A stretch of DNA of 13,802 bases. Source: Kiloniellaceae bacterium (lineage in GTDB: Bacteria > Pseudomonadota > Alphaproteobacteria > Kiloniellales > Kiloniellaceae). Below the pieces are notes generated by a model that ran no database searches, was not told the origin of the DNA, and saw only the letters and a list, made by a program, of their open reading frames with translations. Below are positions 1-7,579 of this stretch, one piece after another. The DNA lies in assembly GCA_028280915.1 (NCBI GenBank), contig JANQKX010000045.1, positions 1 through 13,802 of the forward strand. The letters are read 5' to 3'. Both the position numbers and the translations under genes were made by a program. The number at the start of each line of letters is the position of its first letter. The first letter of the stretch is position 1.

Positions 1-497
1 TCGTTGGAGATGGCGCCCGTTGCCAGCACCAGATAGTCATAGCGGATGCGGTGGCGGCCGGTCAGCTCCACCCCCTCGGAATCCACCAGGGGTGCGACGA
101 CGACCTCGCCGGCCCGGCGGTCGATGGATTCCAGCTCGCCGCGGAAAAAGCGGTAGCGCCAGCGGGCGCCATGGCCGCGGTAGCCCACCTCGTCCAGGTT
201 GGCGTCCAGTGCCCCGGCGGCGATTTCGTGCAGCAGGGGCTTCCACACATGAGTGTCGTTTTTTTCCAGGAGGATCACATCGCAGCGGCGGCCGAACTTG
301 GCGCCCAGGCGGCGCACCAGGGGCAAGCCGCCGGCACCGCCCCCGACCACCACGATTTGGGTCTTTTTTCCCGCGCCCGAGGGTCCGGGCGGGGGGCTGG
401 GCGAGGGGCTGGCGCTTGCGGTCGACGTCGGGTGCGGTTTTGGGGCGGGCTGGGGTTCAGGGGTGGGCTGCGGTTGATCTTCAGGCGGCTTGGCCAC
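1..497 (-). CDS. ndh: Type II NADH dehydrogenase (NDH-2), 5' part, cut by window edge
   Basis: Reading the minus strand from a GTG at 497 gives an open frame of 165 codons that runs off the left edge. A dinucleotide-binding loop (IVVVGGGAGGLP, residues 48-59) is followed by WKPLLHEIAAGALDANLDEV and then YDYLVLATGAISN. These are hallmarks of the membrane-associated, non-proton-pumping NADH:quinone oxidoreductase family. The GTG start is chosen because an in-frame TGA lies just upstream, a GGGAGA ribosome site sits 6 bases before it, and the frame contains no ATG. An oddity is a proline/serine-rich extension (about residues 4-40) before the FAD-binding fold, which normally begins near the N-terminus. 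The quinone-binding and C-terminal membrane parts are outside the window, so NDH-2 is inferred from the N-terminal third; a related FAD oxidoreductase is the alternative. Confidence 0.85.
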   Translation of the reverse strand, partial: MAKPPEDQPQPTPEPQPAPKPHPTSTASASPSPSPPPGPSGAGKKTQIVVVGGGAGGLPLVRRLGAKFGRRCDVILLEKNDTHVWKPLLHEIAAGALDANLDEVGYRGHGARWRYRFFRGELESIDRRAGEVVVAPLVDSEGVELTGRHRIRYDYLVLATGAISN

Positions 498-623
498 GCG
501 TCATCTCCCATAACTTAAAAGATACCACGCGCCGTCCGGCCCGTGGTCATATGACGCTTCCGCCCCGTTTTATTGATTTGTTGGCGGGCCATCAGACTCA
601 TGATCTTCAGCATCCGCGTTAGG

Positions 624-651
624 ATTGTACCATGGTCAAAGGGGCTGAAAA
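624..651 (-). promoter_or_regulatory. Candidate promoter for the NADH dehydrogenase gene
   Basis: On the minus strand, TTTTCA (646-651) is followed after 16 bases by TACAAT (624-629). A TG one base before the -10 gives an extended -10 (TGGTACAAT). It would leave a leader of about 120 bases before the GTG at 497. The -35 is poor, so the case rests on the extended -10. A 10-bp palindrome GTCATATGAC (546-555) lies in the leader. Confidence 0.3.
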
Positions 652-716
652 CGCCGAATTTGCCCGTTTTTGGTCATAACCTTATCCGAAGGGGCCAATT
701 TCGACGTATTTTCAGG

Positions 717-734
717 AAAGGTCCGATGGGGACC
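717..734 (-). terminator. Weak hairpin just after rppH
   Basis: GGTCC and GGACC arms (720-724 and 730-734) flank a 5-base loop, only a few bases past the rppH stop. On the minus strand they are followed by TTTCC. The stem is short and the T run is only three, so this is at best a weak intrinsic terminator. Confidence 0.25.
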
Positions 735-738
735 GCTT

Positions 739-1212
739 TCAGTCCGGCTTGGCCAAATGGGCGAATTCGGCGACGACTTTTTCGTAGGTGTCGCGCTTGA
801 AGGGCACGATCAGGTCGGGGAGATCCGCCATGGCGGCCCATTTCCAGGCGTCGAACTCGGGGTGTTTGGTGTTGATGTCGATGTCGGCGTCCCGGCCCAG
901 AAAGCGCAGGGCAAACCATCTTTGCCGCTGGCCGCGATAGCGCCCGCGCCACACTTTGCCGACCAGGTTGGGCGGCAGGTCGTAATAAAGCCATTGACGG
1001 CTTTCCGCGATGATCTCGGCCCGGCGGGTGCCGATTTCCTCCTCCAGCTCCCGCAGGGCCGCCGCCGCCGGCGCTTCACCTTTATCAATGCCCCCTTGGG
1101 GCATTTGCCAGGCATCCACCTTGGCGTCGATGCGCCGGGCGACAAAAACCTCACCCTGCCGGTTCAACAACATGATGCCCACACAGGGCCGATAAGTTAG
1201 GTCATCTTTCAT
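739..1212 (-). CDS. rppH: RNA 5'-pyrophosphohydrolase (Nudix)
   Basis: The 157-residue Nudix hydrolase has the full Nudix box at residues 40-62: G40, E46, then REL at 54-56, EE at 58-59 and G61. The N-terminal YRPCVGIMLLN and the AWQMPQGGID segment are characteristic of RppH (also called NudH or IalA), which removes pyrophosphate from the 5' triphosphate end of mRNAs and so triggers decay by RNase E. The ATG at 1212 has a GAAGAA-type ribosome site and lies 12 bases after the stop of the upstream deacetylase gene, so the two are probably co-transcribed. Length is normal for the alphaproteobacterial form. A role on dinucleoside polyphosphates is the older alternative reading of the family. Confidence 0.93.
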   Translation of the reverse strand: MKDDLTYRPCVGIMLLNRQGEVFVARRIDAKVDAWQMPQGGIDKGEAPAAAALRELEEEIGTRRAEIIAESRQWLYYDLPPNLVGKVWRGRYRGQRQRWFALRFLGRDADIDINTKHPEFDAWKWAAMADLPDLIVPFKRDTYEKVVAEFAHLAKPD

Positions 1213-1224
1213 GGTATTCTTCGG

Positions 1225-2379
1225 TCAGCGCAGGGGCTGCCGGTCGGCCACGGCGGTGACCGGTACCAGCACCATGTCCCGATCCGCCAAACTCTCCGAC
1301 CAGGCGAGCAGAGTCTTGATGGTGATGGGATAGGGCCTGGCCATGGCCACGGCAACGCCTTTTTGCTGGGCCAGGCGTTCGGTTTCCACCAGGCGGGAAT
1401 CGATGGTCCGGGCGCTGGCCGGCTCGCTGTCCAGCAGGCGGTTGTTGATCACCCGGGGCACGCCCACTTCCGAGGCCAGCTTGCCGGCCTGGGGCTTGGA
1501 GGTGGGCTGATTGTCCAGGAACAAAAGGCCTTTGTCCTTCAAGGATTCCAGGATCGGCTGCATCTGGGCGCGGGAGGCGGCAAAGCGAGAGCCCTTGTGG
1601 CCGGCCAGGCCGACGATCTTGTCGCCGCGCCTCAATACCGTATCCAGCCGGGCTTGGTTCTTGTCCGACGGCAGGGCCACCAAAAGGGTGAGGTAGCCCG
1701 GATCGTCGTCGGGGTAGGTCACCGGTTCCATGGGCAAATCGATCATCACCTCGTGGCCGCGGCTGCGGGCCAGTTCGATCCATTGCTCCAGGTTCAAGGC
1801 GTAGGGCGAGAAGGACAGAGTCATCTCGGGCGGCAGCAACTCGATGGCGGCCTTGGTGAAGTCATCCTTGAGCCCCAAATTCGTCACCACCACGGCGATT
1901 TGCGGCCGGGGGTCCCGGGCGTCGAAGGGGCGGGCAAAGCGCTGCCAGGGCGGGCCGCTAGATTCCGTCAGGGCGATGCCGCCGTCACCGAGCGCGGCCA
2001 ATTCCGGGCCCAGGGACGCAACCTGATTTTGCGGCGCGTTCGAGGTTCCCGAGGCTTGGGCCGCAACCTGGTCGTTGCGCGCTTCCGCGACCGCGGTCTC
2101 TTTTTTGAGCTCCGCGGCGGCGGCCGCTTGCTCATCCTCAAAGACCGGCTCTTCGGTTTCTTCCGGGGGGGCTTTTTCCGCCTGTGCCGCCGCCTCTTGG
2201 GTTTCCTGGGTCTGGGATGCCGGTTCGGCATCCGCCGATCGGCTCTCCGAAGCAGGCACCTGGGGTCCGCCAAAAACAGCATAGGCGGACAGGCCGCCGA
2301 CCACGCCCAAGGTCACGGACCAGGCAATGATCAGCGCTAACATGCCGCCTTTGTGCGGAACCTGGGACTGGACCGCCAA
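1225..2379 (-). CDS. Membrane-anchored divergent polysaccharide deacetylase (DDP/YibQ family)
   Basis: The protein has 384 residues if translation starts at the TTG at 2379. One hydrophobic segment (about residues 13-37) is followed by a long Ala/Glu/Gln-rich, probably disordered linker (about 40-150) and a divergent polysaccharide deacetylase domain (about 158-375). Recognisable stretches are IAVVVTNLGL, TLSFSPYALN, GHEVMIDLPMEP and KGLLFLDN. The expected site is periplasmic, tethered to the inner membrane; substrate and activity are unknown for this family. Where YibQ-type members have an Asp pair, this protein has Thr-Asn (166-167), so catalysis by the usual metal centre is doubtful. The start is uncertain: TTG at 2379 follows a G-rich run, but ATG at 2343 has AAAGG four bases upstream and would place the membrane segment at the very N-terminus. 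Between ctpA and rppH, it belongs to an envelope-related cluster. Confidence 0.85.
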   Translation of the reverse strand: MAVQSQVPHKGGMLALIIAWSVTLGVVGGLSAYAVFGGPQVPASESRSADAEPASQTQETQEAAAQAEKAPPEETEEPVFEDEQAAAAAELKKETAVAEARNDQVAAQASGTSNAPQNQVASLGPELAALGDGGIALTESSGPPWQRFARPFDARDPRPQIAVVVTNLGLKDDFTKAAIELLPPEMTLSFSPYALNLEQWIELARSRGHEVMIDLPMEPVTYPDDDPGYLTLLVALPSDKNQARLDTVLRRGDKIVGLAGHKGSRFAASRAQMQPILESLKDKGLLFLDNQPTSKPQAGKLASEVGVPRVINNRLLDSEPASARTIDSRLVETERLAQQKGVAVAMARPYPITIKTLLAWSESLADRDMVLVPVTAVADRQPLR

Positions 2380-2500
2380 ACCTTACCCCCCAGAAAAATA
2401 CTCTGCAAAGTAAGGCTAACACGGACCCTAAGAGTCGGGCCTAGCCTATTCTTTGATTTTGTTTGTTTTTGTTTTGGGTCTTTTAGCGGTTTCTAATGAC

Positions 2501-2538
2501 GGCCAAGGAAGCAACCGATGACGGGCGTTTCCTTGGCC
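2501..2538 (-). repeat. 10-bp inverted repeat (hairpin) after ctpA
   Basis: GGCCAAGGAA (2501-2510) and TTCCTTGGCC (2529-2538) are perfect inverted copies around an 18-base loop, 12 bases past the ctpA stop. In ctpA mRNA the hairpin is followed by an A-rich, not U-rich, stretch (about 2455-2485), so it is not a standard intrinsic terminator. It could stabilise a 3' end or act with Rho. No clear promoter for the deacetylase gene was found between here and 2379. Confidence 0.55.
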
Positions 2539-2550
2539 GGTCCTGAACGG

Positions 2551-3825
2551 TCAGTTGATACTGGGGCTTTCCTGATAGAGGGTCAGGCCGTGGATGAGAT
2601 CCAGGGCGCGGGTCAACTGGTAGTCCAGCTGCGCGTCCTCGGAGACGGCGCCGTTCTCGGCCCCTTCCTCGCCGTTGTCGCCATCGTTGGACAGGGCGCC
2701 GCGCAGATCGGCTTCCTTGCGCTGCGGGCCGTTTTCCGGCAGCTCGATGGTCGCCTGCTCCACGAAGATATCCGGCTCGATGCCCTTGGCCTGAATGGAA
2801 CGGCCGGAGGGGGTGTAGTAGCGGGCCGTGGTCAGCCGCATGGCCCCATGGGCGCCCAGGGGAATGATGGTCTGCACCGAGCCCTTGCCGAAGGACGGCG
2901 TGCCCATGACGATGGCCCGGCGGTGGTCCTGCAGGGCGCCGGCCACGATTTCCGAGGCCGAGGCGGAGCCGCCGTTGATCAGGACCACCACGGGCAGGCC
3001 GTCGGTCAGATCCCCGTCATGGGCGTTGAAGCGCTGGGCGTCATCCGTATCCCGGCCCCGGGTCGAGACGATTTCGCCCTGGTCCATGAAGGCATCGGTC
3101 ACCGAAATGGCTTGATCGAGCAGGCCGCCCGGATTGTTGCGCAGGTCGATCACATAGCCTTCCAGGTCGTCCCCCAGCTCTTCTTCGATATCGTCGATCG
3201 CCTTTTCCAGGCCGGGCGTGGTCTGCTGATTGAAGGTGGTGATGCGCACATAGCCGATATTGCCTTCCACCCGGCTGCGCACGGAGCGGATTTTGATCAC
3301 GTCCCGGGTGATGGTAAGGTCGAAGGGGTCTTCGCCTTCGCGCAGGATGGTCAGGCCCAGGTCCGTGTTCACCTTGCCGCGCATGCGCTCCACCGCTTCG
3401 TTGAGGGTGAGGCCGAGCACGGGCTCGCCGTCCAGGTGGGTGATCAGGTCGCCGGCTTCCACGCCGGCCCGGTGGGCCGGGGTGTCGTCGATGGGCGAGA
3501 CCACCTTCACATAGCCGTTCTCCATGGTGACCTCGATGCCCAGGCCGCCGAACTCGCCCTTGGTCTGGACGCGCATGTCCTTGAAGGACTTGGCATTGAG
3601 GTAGCTGGAATGGGGGTCCAAGGCGGTCAGCATGCCTTGAATGGCGGATTCGATCAGTTCCTCGTCGGTGGCTTCTTCCACATAGTCCGCGCGCACCCGC
3701 TCGAACACATCGCTGAAAAGCTTGAGCTGCCGATAGGTATCGGACTTGTTTTCCTCCGCCGTCGTCGCCAAGGGCGCAATCAGGAGAACGGCGGCCAATC
3801 CGGCCGTGATTTTGAGTTTGCGCAT
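2551..3825 (-). CDS. ctpA: Periplasmic C-terminal processing protease, S41 family
   Basis: The 424-residue protease has a signal peptide (about residues 1-23, ending LATTA), a PDZ domain (about 93-170, with AGVEAGDLI) and an S41 core. The catalytic pieces are visible: NGGSASASEI puts the nucleophile at Ser289, and SFGKGSVQ gives Lys314 and Gln318, with the Ser-Lys spacing of 25 seen in E. coli Prc. Family members trim or degrade periplasmic proteins, often regulators or hydrolases of peptidoglycan. The ATG at 3825 is preceded by AAAGG, about 9 bases away. It follows envC by 170 bases without a convincing promoter between. The C-terminal tail (about 376-400) is Asp/Glu/Gly-rich and low in complexity. 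Confidence 0.95.
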   Translation of the reverse strand: MRKLKITAGLAAVLLIAPLATTAEENKSDTYRQLKLFSDVFERVRADYVEEATDEELIESAIQGMLTALDPHSSYLNAKSFKDMRVQTKGEFGGLGIEVTMENGYVKVVSPIDDTPAHRAGVEAGDLITHLDGEPVLGLTLNEAVERMRGKVNTDLGLTILREGEDPFDLTITRDVIKIRSVRSRVEGNIGYVRITTFNQQTTPGLEKAIDDIEEELGDDLEGYVIDLRNNPGGLLDQAISVTDAFMDQGEIVSTRGRDTDDAQRFNAHDGDLTDGLPVVVLINGGSASASEIVAGALQDHRRAIVMGTPSFGKGSVQTIIPLGAHGAMRLTTARYYTPSGRSIQAKGIEPDIFVEQATIELPENGPQRKEADLRGALSNDGDNGEEGAENGAVSEDAQLDYQLTRALDLIHGLTLYQESPSIN

Positions 3826-3995
3826 ACGTTTTTACCTTTTTTTGTGGAATGCCGTTCGTGCGGCCGAGTGGGTGGATTTGCCTGCCGCGCCTGCAGACGC
3901 TTTTTTATGGGGGGATTGGGGCGGGTTTGGGGCAGGCATCTGGGTCAATTCAGCGTTTTTTCTTTCTATGAGCGTGGCTCTGTTGGCCTGGGACG

Positions 3996-5282
3996 TCACT
4001 GCTGTGTGGTCGCCGTGCGCAATTCCGCAACGTCGAGCCATGGCAGGGGATTGATTGGCTGACCGGCGCGCCGCAGCTCCACATAAAGGTTGGGGGCCAG
4101 GTCTTGACCGGCGCTCATGGTGGCCAGGGGCTCGCCGGCCAGCACCCATTGTCCGACCACCGCCTCGATGGTGCCAAGGCCCGCCAAGAGGCTATGATAC
4201 CTCTGGCCGTGATCGATGATCAAGATCTTGCCATAGGAGCGGAACGGCCCGGCATAGACCACTTCGCCGTCGAAGGGCGCCACCACCTGCGCCCCATCCC
4301 GCGCGGCGATGACGATACCCTTTGAGCTCTCGCGGGACTCGCCAGCGACGTCGTTCGCCTGGCCGTAGCGGACCGTCAAGGTGCCCCGGGCCGGCAGGAT
4401 CAGGTTGGCCCCTTCCTCGGGAAAATCGCGAAGGTTGGTGGGGCGGTCGAGGTTGGCGGCTTGGGCCGTGCCTTCGCTGGCCGCCGGCGCCGCCTTTTTG
4501 GCTTGGGCCGCGGCTTGCCGCTGCTCTTCGGTGCGCAGGGCGGCGCGCAGGCTGCTTTGGGCCTGGTCCTTGCGTTGCTTGGCAATGACCGCCAAAAGGC
4601 CGCGCAGGTCGGTGGCTTCCTGGGCCAGGCGGCTGGCCCGGTCGGCCGACTGTTTTTGCTCTTTGGCCACCTTTTTCCAGGTGGCGCTTTTGCGCGATAT
4701 GAGGTGGGCGACGTCGTCCTGGTGCCGGGCGAGCTTGGCCGTGGTGGCTTGCAGCGCGGATTTTTCCGTGCCCATGGCATCGCGCACGTTGGCCAATTCC
4801 ACCAAGGTGGATTTGAGGGTGTCGGCCCGCTGTTCGATGGCCGGGACGGCCACTTGCAGCAGCATGGCGCTGCGGATGCGGTCCAGCGGAGTACCGGGGG
4901 CCAGGAGCTGGGCTTCTTCGGGCAGGAGGGCGATGCGCTCCAGGGCCGCCAGGGTCAGCTGCATGTGTTGCTGCTGCTGGTCGAGCCGGGCCAGGAGGCT
5001 CTCTTCCTCGCGCTGCAGGTCCGCCAGGCTCTCTTCCAGATCCAGCAGCTTGCTTTCCTGGGCCTGGGCCTTGCGGGCCGCGCCCACCAGGCTGACCTGT
5101 AAGGTGCGGACCTCGTCTTCCAGATCCCGGGATTGATGGGCCAGTTGCTCCGCCGAGGATTGGCTTTCCGCCGCTTCCCGTTCCAAGGACTGGAGCTTTT
5201 CCGTCGAGGCGTCCTCCGTCGCCAAGCCGACGGAAGCGGCGCCCAGGCAGAAAACGACCGTGCCCGGCAGGGCGATGCGCAT
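3996..5282 (-). CDS. envC: Murein hydrolase activator EnvC (degenerate LytM)
   Basis: The 428-residue protein has a signal peptide (about 1-21), a long coiled coil (about 25-260, with many heptad-like Leu, Gln and Glu) and a LytM/M23 domain (about 295-415). The metal ligands of active LytM peptidases are missing: SSKGIVIAA replaces the HxGxD segment and NLYVELRR replaces HxH. E. coli EnvC is altered in the same places, and the end QPINPLPWL matches it closely. The protein should therefore activate division amidases of the AmiA/B type rather than cut peptidoglycan itself. An in-frame GTG at 5324 overlaps the gpmI stop as GTGA and would add 14 residues; that start is a real alternative through translational coupling. 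The ATG at 5282 is kept because a GGGA site lies just before it and a clean signal peptide follows. Confidence 0.92.
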   Translation of the reverse strand: MRIALPGTVVFCLGAASVGLATEDASTEKLQSLEREAAESQSSAEQLAHQSRDLEDEVRTLQVSLVGAARKAQAQESKLLDLEESLADLQREEESLLARLDQQQQHMQLTLAALERIALLPEEAQLLAPGTPLDRIRSAMLLQVAVPAIEQRADTLKSTLVELANVRDAMGTEKSALQATTAKLARHQDDVAHLISRKSATWKKVAKEQKQSADRASRLAQEATDLRGLLAVIAKQRKDQAQSSLRAALRTEEQRQAAAQAKKAAPAASEGTAQAANLDRPTNLRDFPEEGANLILPARGTLTVRYGQANDVAGESRESSKGIVIAARDGAQVVAPFDGEVVYAGPFRSYGKILIIDHGQRYHSLLAGLGTIEAVVGQWVLAGEPLATMSAGQDLAPNLYVELRRAGQPINPLPWLDVAELRTATTQQ

Positions 5283-5320
5283 AAATCCCGAAACGGAGGG
5301 TGAGGAGCGCCGTGCCAAGG

Positions 5321-6877
5321 TCACTGCGCCGCGTGCTGGTCGGAGCGCTGTAACAAGAGGGTGTGGCCGGTCATGGCTTCCGGCTGTTCCAGACCCATGA
5401 GAGCCAGGGCCGTGGGGGCGATATCCGCCAGGCAGCCGTTTTGCAGGCGGGTTACCTCCGCCGGGCCGTTGATCAGATGGATGGGCACGGGATTCATGGT
5501 GTGGGCGGTGTGGGCCTGGCCGGTTTGCGGATCGCGCATTTGTTCCACGTTGCCGTGGTCCGCGGTGAGCAGCAGGCAGCCGCCGGCGGCCACAACCGCG
5601 GCCTCGAGCGCGCCCAAGCAATGGTCCAAGGTCTCCACCGCCTTGACCGCGGCATCCATATCGCCCGAGTGCCCCACCATGTCCCCATTGGCGTAGTTGC
5701 AGACGATCAGGTCGTAGGTGCCGCCGGCGATGGCCGCGGTCAACTTTTCGGTCACCTCCGGCGCGGACATTTCGGGCTGCAGATCGTAGGTGGCCACCTT
5801 GGGGGAAGGCACCAAAATGCGGTCCTCGCCGGGGAAGGTTTCCTCCCGGCCGCCGTTCAGGAAAAAGGTCACATGGGCGTACTTTTCCGTCTCGGCGATG
5901 CGCAGCTGCTTGAGGCCCTGGTCGGCCACCACCTGTCCCAGGGTCTCGTTGAGCTCTAGGGGCGGGTAGAGCGTGCGCAAAAATCCATTGAGGGAAGTGG
6001 CGTATTCCACCAGACCGATGGCCGCCGCGAAGCTCGGCCGGCGCGCCCGGTCAAAAGCGTCGAATTCCGGATCCAAGAGGCTTTGCAGGATCTCGCGCGC
6101 CCGGTCGGCGCGGAAATTCCCCATAATCAGCCCGTCCCCGTCCGCCATGCCGTCGTAGCCGTCGAGGGCCGTGGGCGAGACGAATTCGTCGGTTTGGCCC
6201 TCATTGTAGGCTTGCTCAATGGCCGCGGCGGGACTTTCCGCCCGCGTGCCCCGAGCCGTCACCATGCAGTCATAGGCCTGCGCCACGCGATCCCATCTTT
6301 GGTCCCGGTCCATGGCGAAGTAGCGTCCGATGATCGTGGCAAAGGCGCAATCCGGCGCGGCGGCTTGGAACCGGCGGACAAAATCCGGGGCGCTTTGCGG
6401 GGGGGTATCCCGGCCGTCCAGAAAGGCGTGAAGCTTGACCGGAACACCCTTGTCGTGCAGGTGGTTGGCCAGGGCGGCCATTTGATCCTGGTGGGAGTGA
6501 ACGCCGCCCGGCGAGAGCAGGCCCATCAAGTGGGCCGTGCCGCCCGTTGCGCGCAGACTCTCGATGAAGGCGCGCAAATCATTGTTTTGCTTGAAGTTTC
6601 CGTTGGCGATGTCCTGGTCGATGCGGGGCAGATCCTGCATCACCACCCGGCCGGCGCCGATGTTCATGTGGCCCACTTCCGAATTGCCCATCTGGCCCGG
6701 GGGCAACCCCACGGCGGTTTCCGAAGCGTCGATCAAGGCGCCGGGGGTTTCGGCGCGGATCCGGTCGTAGTTGGGCGTGCGCGCCTGGGCGATGGCATTG
6801 CTGTCTGTGCTCTGGCGATGGCCCCAGCCATCAAATATGCAAACCACAACGGGGCGGCGCGGAGTCATGCTTGTCAT
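5321..6877 (-). CDS. gpmI: 2,3-bisphosphoglycerate-independent phosphoglycerate mutase
   Basis: At 518 residues the protein has normal family length. It interconverts 3- and 2-phosphoglycerate in glycolysis and gluconeogenesis using two metal ions and a phosphoserine intermediate. Asp16 (FDGWG), catalytic Ser66 (GQMGNSEVGH), the HSHQDQ loop (127-132), DGRDT (154-158), the NYANGDMVGHSG segment (Asp399, His403), TADHGN (Asp440, His441) and His459 are all present. The ATG at 6877 is preferred over the ATG three codons later because only the first has even a weak AGG upstream. Its stop overlaps a possible GTG start of envC. It heads the second gene chain in the window, after a 224-base gap behind rlmH. 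Confidence 0.97.
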   Translation of the reverse strand: MTSMTPRRPVVVCIFDGWGHRQSTDSNAIAQARTPNYDRIRAETPGALIDASETAVGLPPGQMGNSEVGHMNIGAGRVVMQDLPRIDQDIANGNFKQNNDLRAFIESLRATGGTAHLMGLLSPGGVHSHQDQMAALANHLHDKGVPVKLHAFLDGRDTPPQSAPDFVRRFQAAAPDCAFATIIGRYFAMDRDQRWDRVAQAYDCMVTARGTRAESPAAAIEQAYNEGQTDEFVSPTALDGYDGMADGDGLIMGNFRADRAREILQSLLDPEFDAFDRARRPSFAAAIGLVEYATSLNGFLRTLYPPLELNETLGQVVADQGLKQLRIAETEKYAHVTFFLNGGREETFPGEDRILVPSPKVATYDLQPEMSAPEVTEKLTAAIAGGTYDLIVCNYANGDMVGHSGDMDAAVKAVETLDHCLGALEAAVVAAGGCLLLTADHGNVEQMRDPQTGQAHTAHTMNPVPIHLINGPAEVTRLQNGCLADIAPTALALMGLEQPEAMTGHTLLLQRSDQHAAQ

Positions 6878-6883
6878 CTAGCC

Positions 6884-6913
6884 TATATAAGACCTTGCAA
6901 GGGTTTCGGACAG
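6884..6913 (-). promoter_or_regulatory. Candidate gpmI promoter with a central palindrome
   Basis: On the minus strand, CTGTCC (6908-6913) and TATATA (6884-6889) are separated by 18 bases. The spacer contains the perfect 10-bp palindrome CCTTGCAAGG (6893-6902), a possible operator. If the -10 is used with standard spacing, transcription would begin at or next to the A of the gpmI ATG (6877), giving a nearly leaderless mRNA. The -35 match is poor. Confidence 0.3.
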
Positions 6914-6957
6914 ACCTTTTCCGCCGATCACAGAGGTTTGTAACCGGCCAAACAGGG

Positions 6958-7000
6958 ACAAAACTGCGGTTTTCCGGGATCGCCCGTTCCGCAGCTTCGT
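6958..7000 (-). terminator. Terminator-like hairpin between rlmH and gpmI
   Basis: In minus-strand RNA, ACGAAGCUGCGG pairs with CCGCAGUUUUGU (12 positions, two of them G-U), with an inner CGGG/CCCG helix. The U run lies inside the 3' arm, as in many intrinsic terminators, but has only four consecutive U. The two G-U pairs form only on this strand, which supports minus orientation. It probably ends transcripts arriving from rlmH. Confidence 0.45.
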
Positions 7001-7027
7001 AACCGCGGGGGGAGCGCGGTCACAAGC

Positions 7028-7047
7028 GGCAAATTATACGGTTTGCC
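7028..7047. promoter_or_regulatory. Dyad GGCAAA-N8-TTTGCC around a -10-like TATAAT
   Basis: A perfect 6-bp inverted repeat (7028-7033 and 7042-7047) overlaps a consensus TATAAT on the minus strand (7033-7038). No convincing -35 stands 15-18 bases upstream, so a promoter is possible only if activated or supported by other contacts. It lies between rlmH and the hairpin at 6958-7000. Confidence 0.25.
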
Positions 7048-7101
7048 CCTTACCTGATGGTTACCGAATCCTTACGGCCTCTTCATTTCCGCTGAAATCC
7101 T

Positions 7102-7572
7102 TCATTCCCGGTGATAGGGGTGCCCCGACAGGATGGATTGGGCGCGATAGAGCTGTTCGGCCAAGAGACCGCGCACCAGCATGTGGGGCCAGGTGGCGGC
7201 CCCGAAGGCGATCTGGAGCCGGCAGGTCTGACGCAAGGAGTCATCCAGGCCGTCGGCCCCGCCGATAAAAAACACGATGTCGCTAAGTCCCGTGTCGCGC
7301 CACGACGCAAGCTGCCGGGCAAAGGCCTTGCTGCTCAGGTTCTTGCCGTGCTCGTCGAGCGCCACACGGCACGCCCCCTGCGGCGCGGCCTTCCGCAAGA
7401 GCGCCGCCTCACTGGCCTTTTTCGCGGCCGGGGCCAACGGCCGCCGCTCTTCCACTTCCTTCAGATGCACCGACCAGGAAAGCCGCGCCACATAGGCCTC
7501 ATAGAGGTCCCTGGCGGGGCCGGCCTTGGCCCGCCCGACGGCCGCGATAGTGATCCGCAGCTGCCCTGCCAT
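7102..7572 (-). CDS. rlmH: 23S rRNA (pseudouridine1915-N3)-methyltransferase
   Basis: The 156-residue SPOUT-fold methyltransferase methylates pseudouridine 1915 in helix 69 of 23S rRNA on assembled 70S ribosomes, using S-adenosylmethionine. The diagnostic pieces are FFIGGADGLDDS (101-112) and the C-terminal knot region PHMLVRGLLAEQLYRAQ followed by SGHPYHRE (129-156). Length and ends are typical, and the protein is complete. The ATG at 7572 lies 7 bases after the rsfS stop. Pairing with rsfS is a common arrangement across bacteria. Confidence 0.96.
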   Translation of the reverse strand: MAGQLRITIAAVGRAKAGPARDLYEAYVARLSWSVHLKEVEERRPLAPAAKKASEAALLRKAAPQGACRVALDEHGKNLSSKAFARQLASWRDTGLSDIVFFIGGADGLDDSLRQTCRLQIAFGAATWPHMLVRGLLAEQLYRAQSILSGHPYHRE

Positions 7573-7579
7573 AAAAGGC

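Noticed and set aside
20..622. Plus-strand Arg/Pro-rich frame at the left edge
   Set aside because: It is the shadow of the minus-strand NADH dehydrogenase frame, whose GTG start hides it from ATG-based reading.
2518..4062. Long plus-strand open frame of 514 codons
   Set aside because: It is the mirror of ctpA in GC-rich DNA. The Gly/His/Ala-rich translation has no family features, and the opposite strand encodes a complete protease.
5283..5621. N-terminal extension of envC reaching far into gpmI
   Set aside because: It would overlap the gpmI coding region by about 300 bases and would bury the signal peptide that begins at 5282 or 5324.
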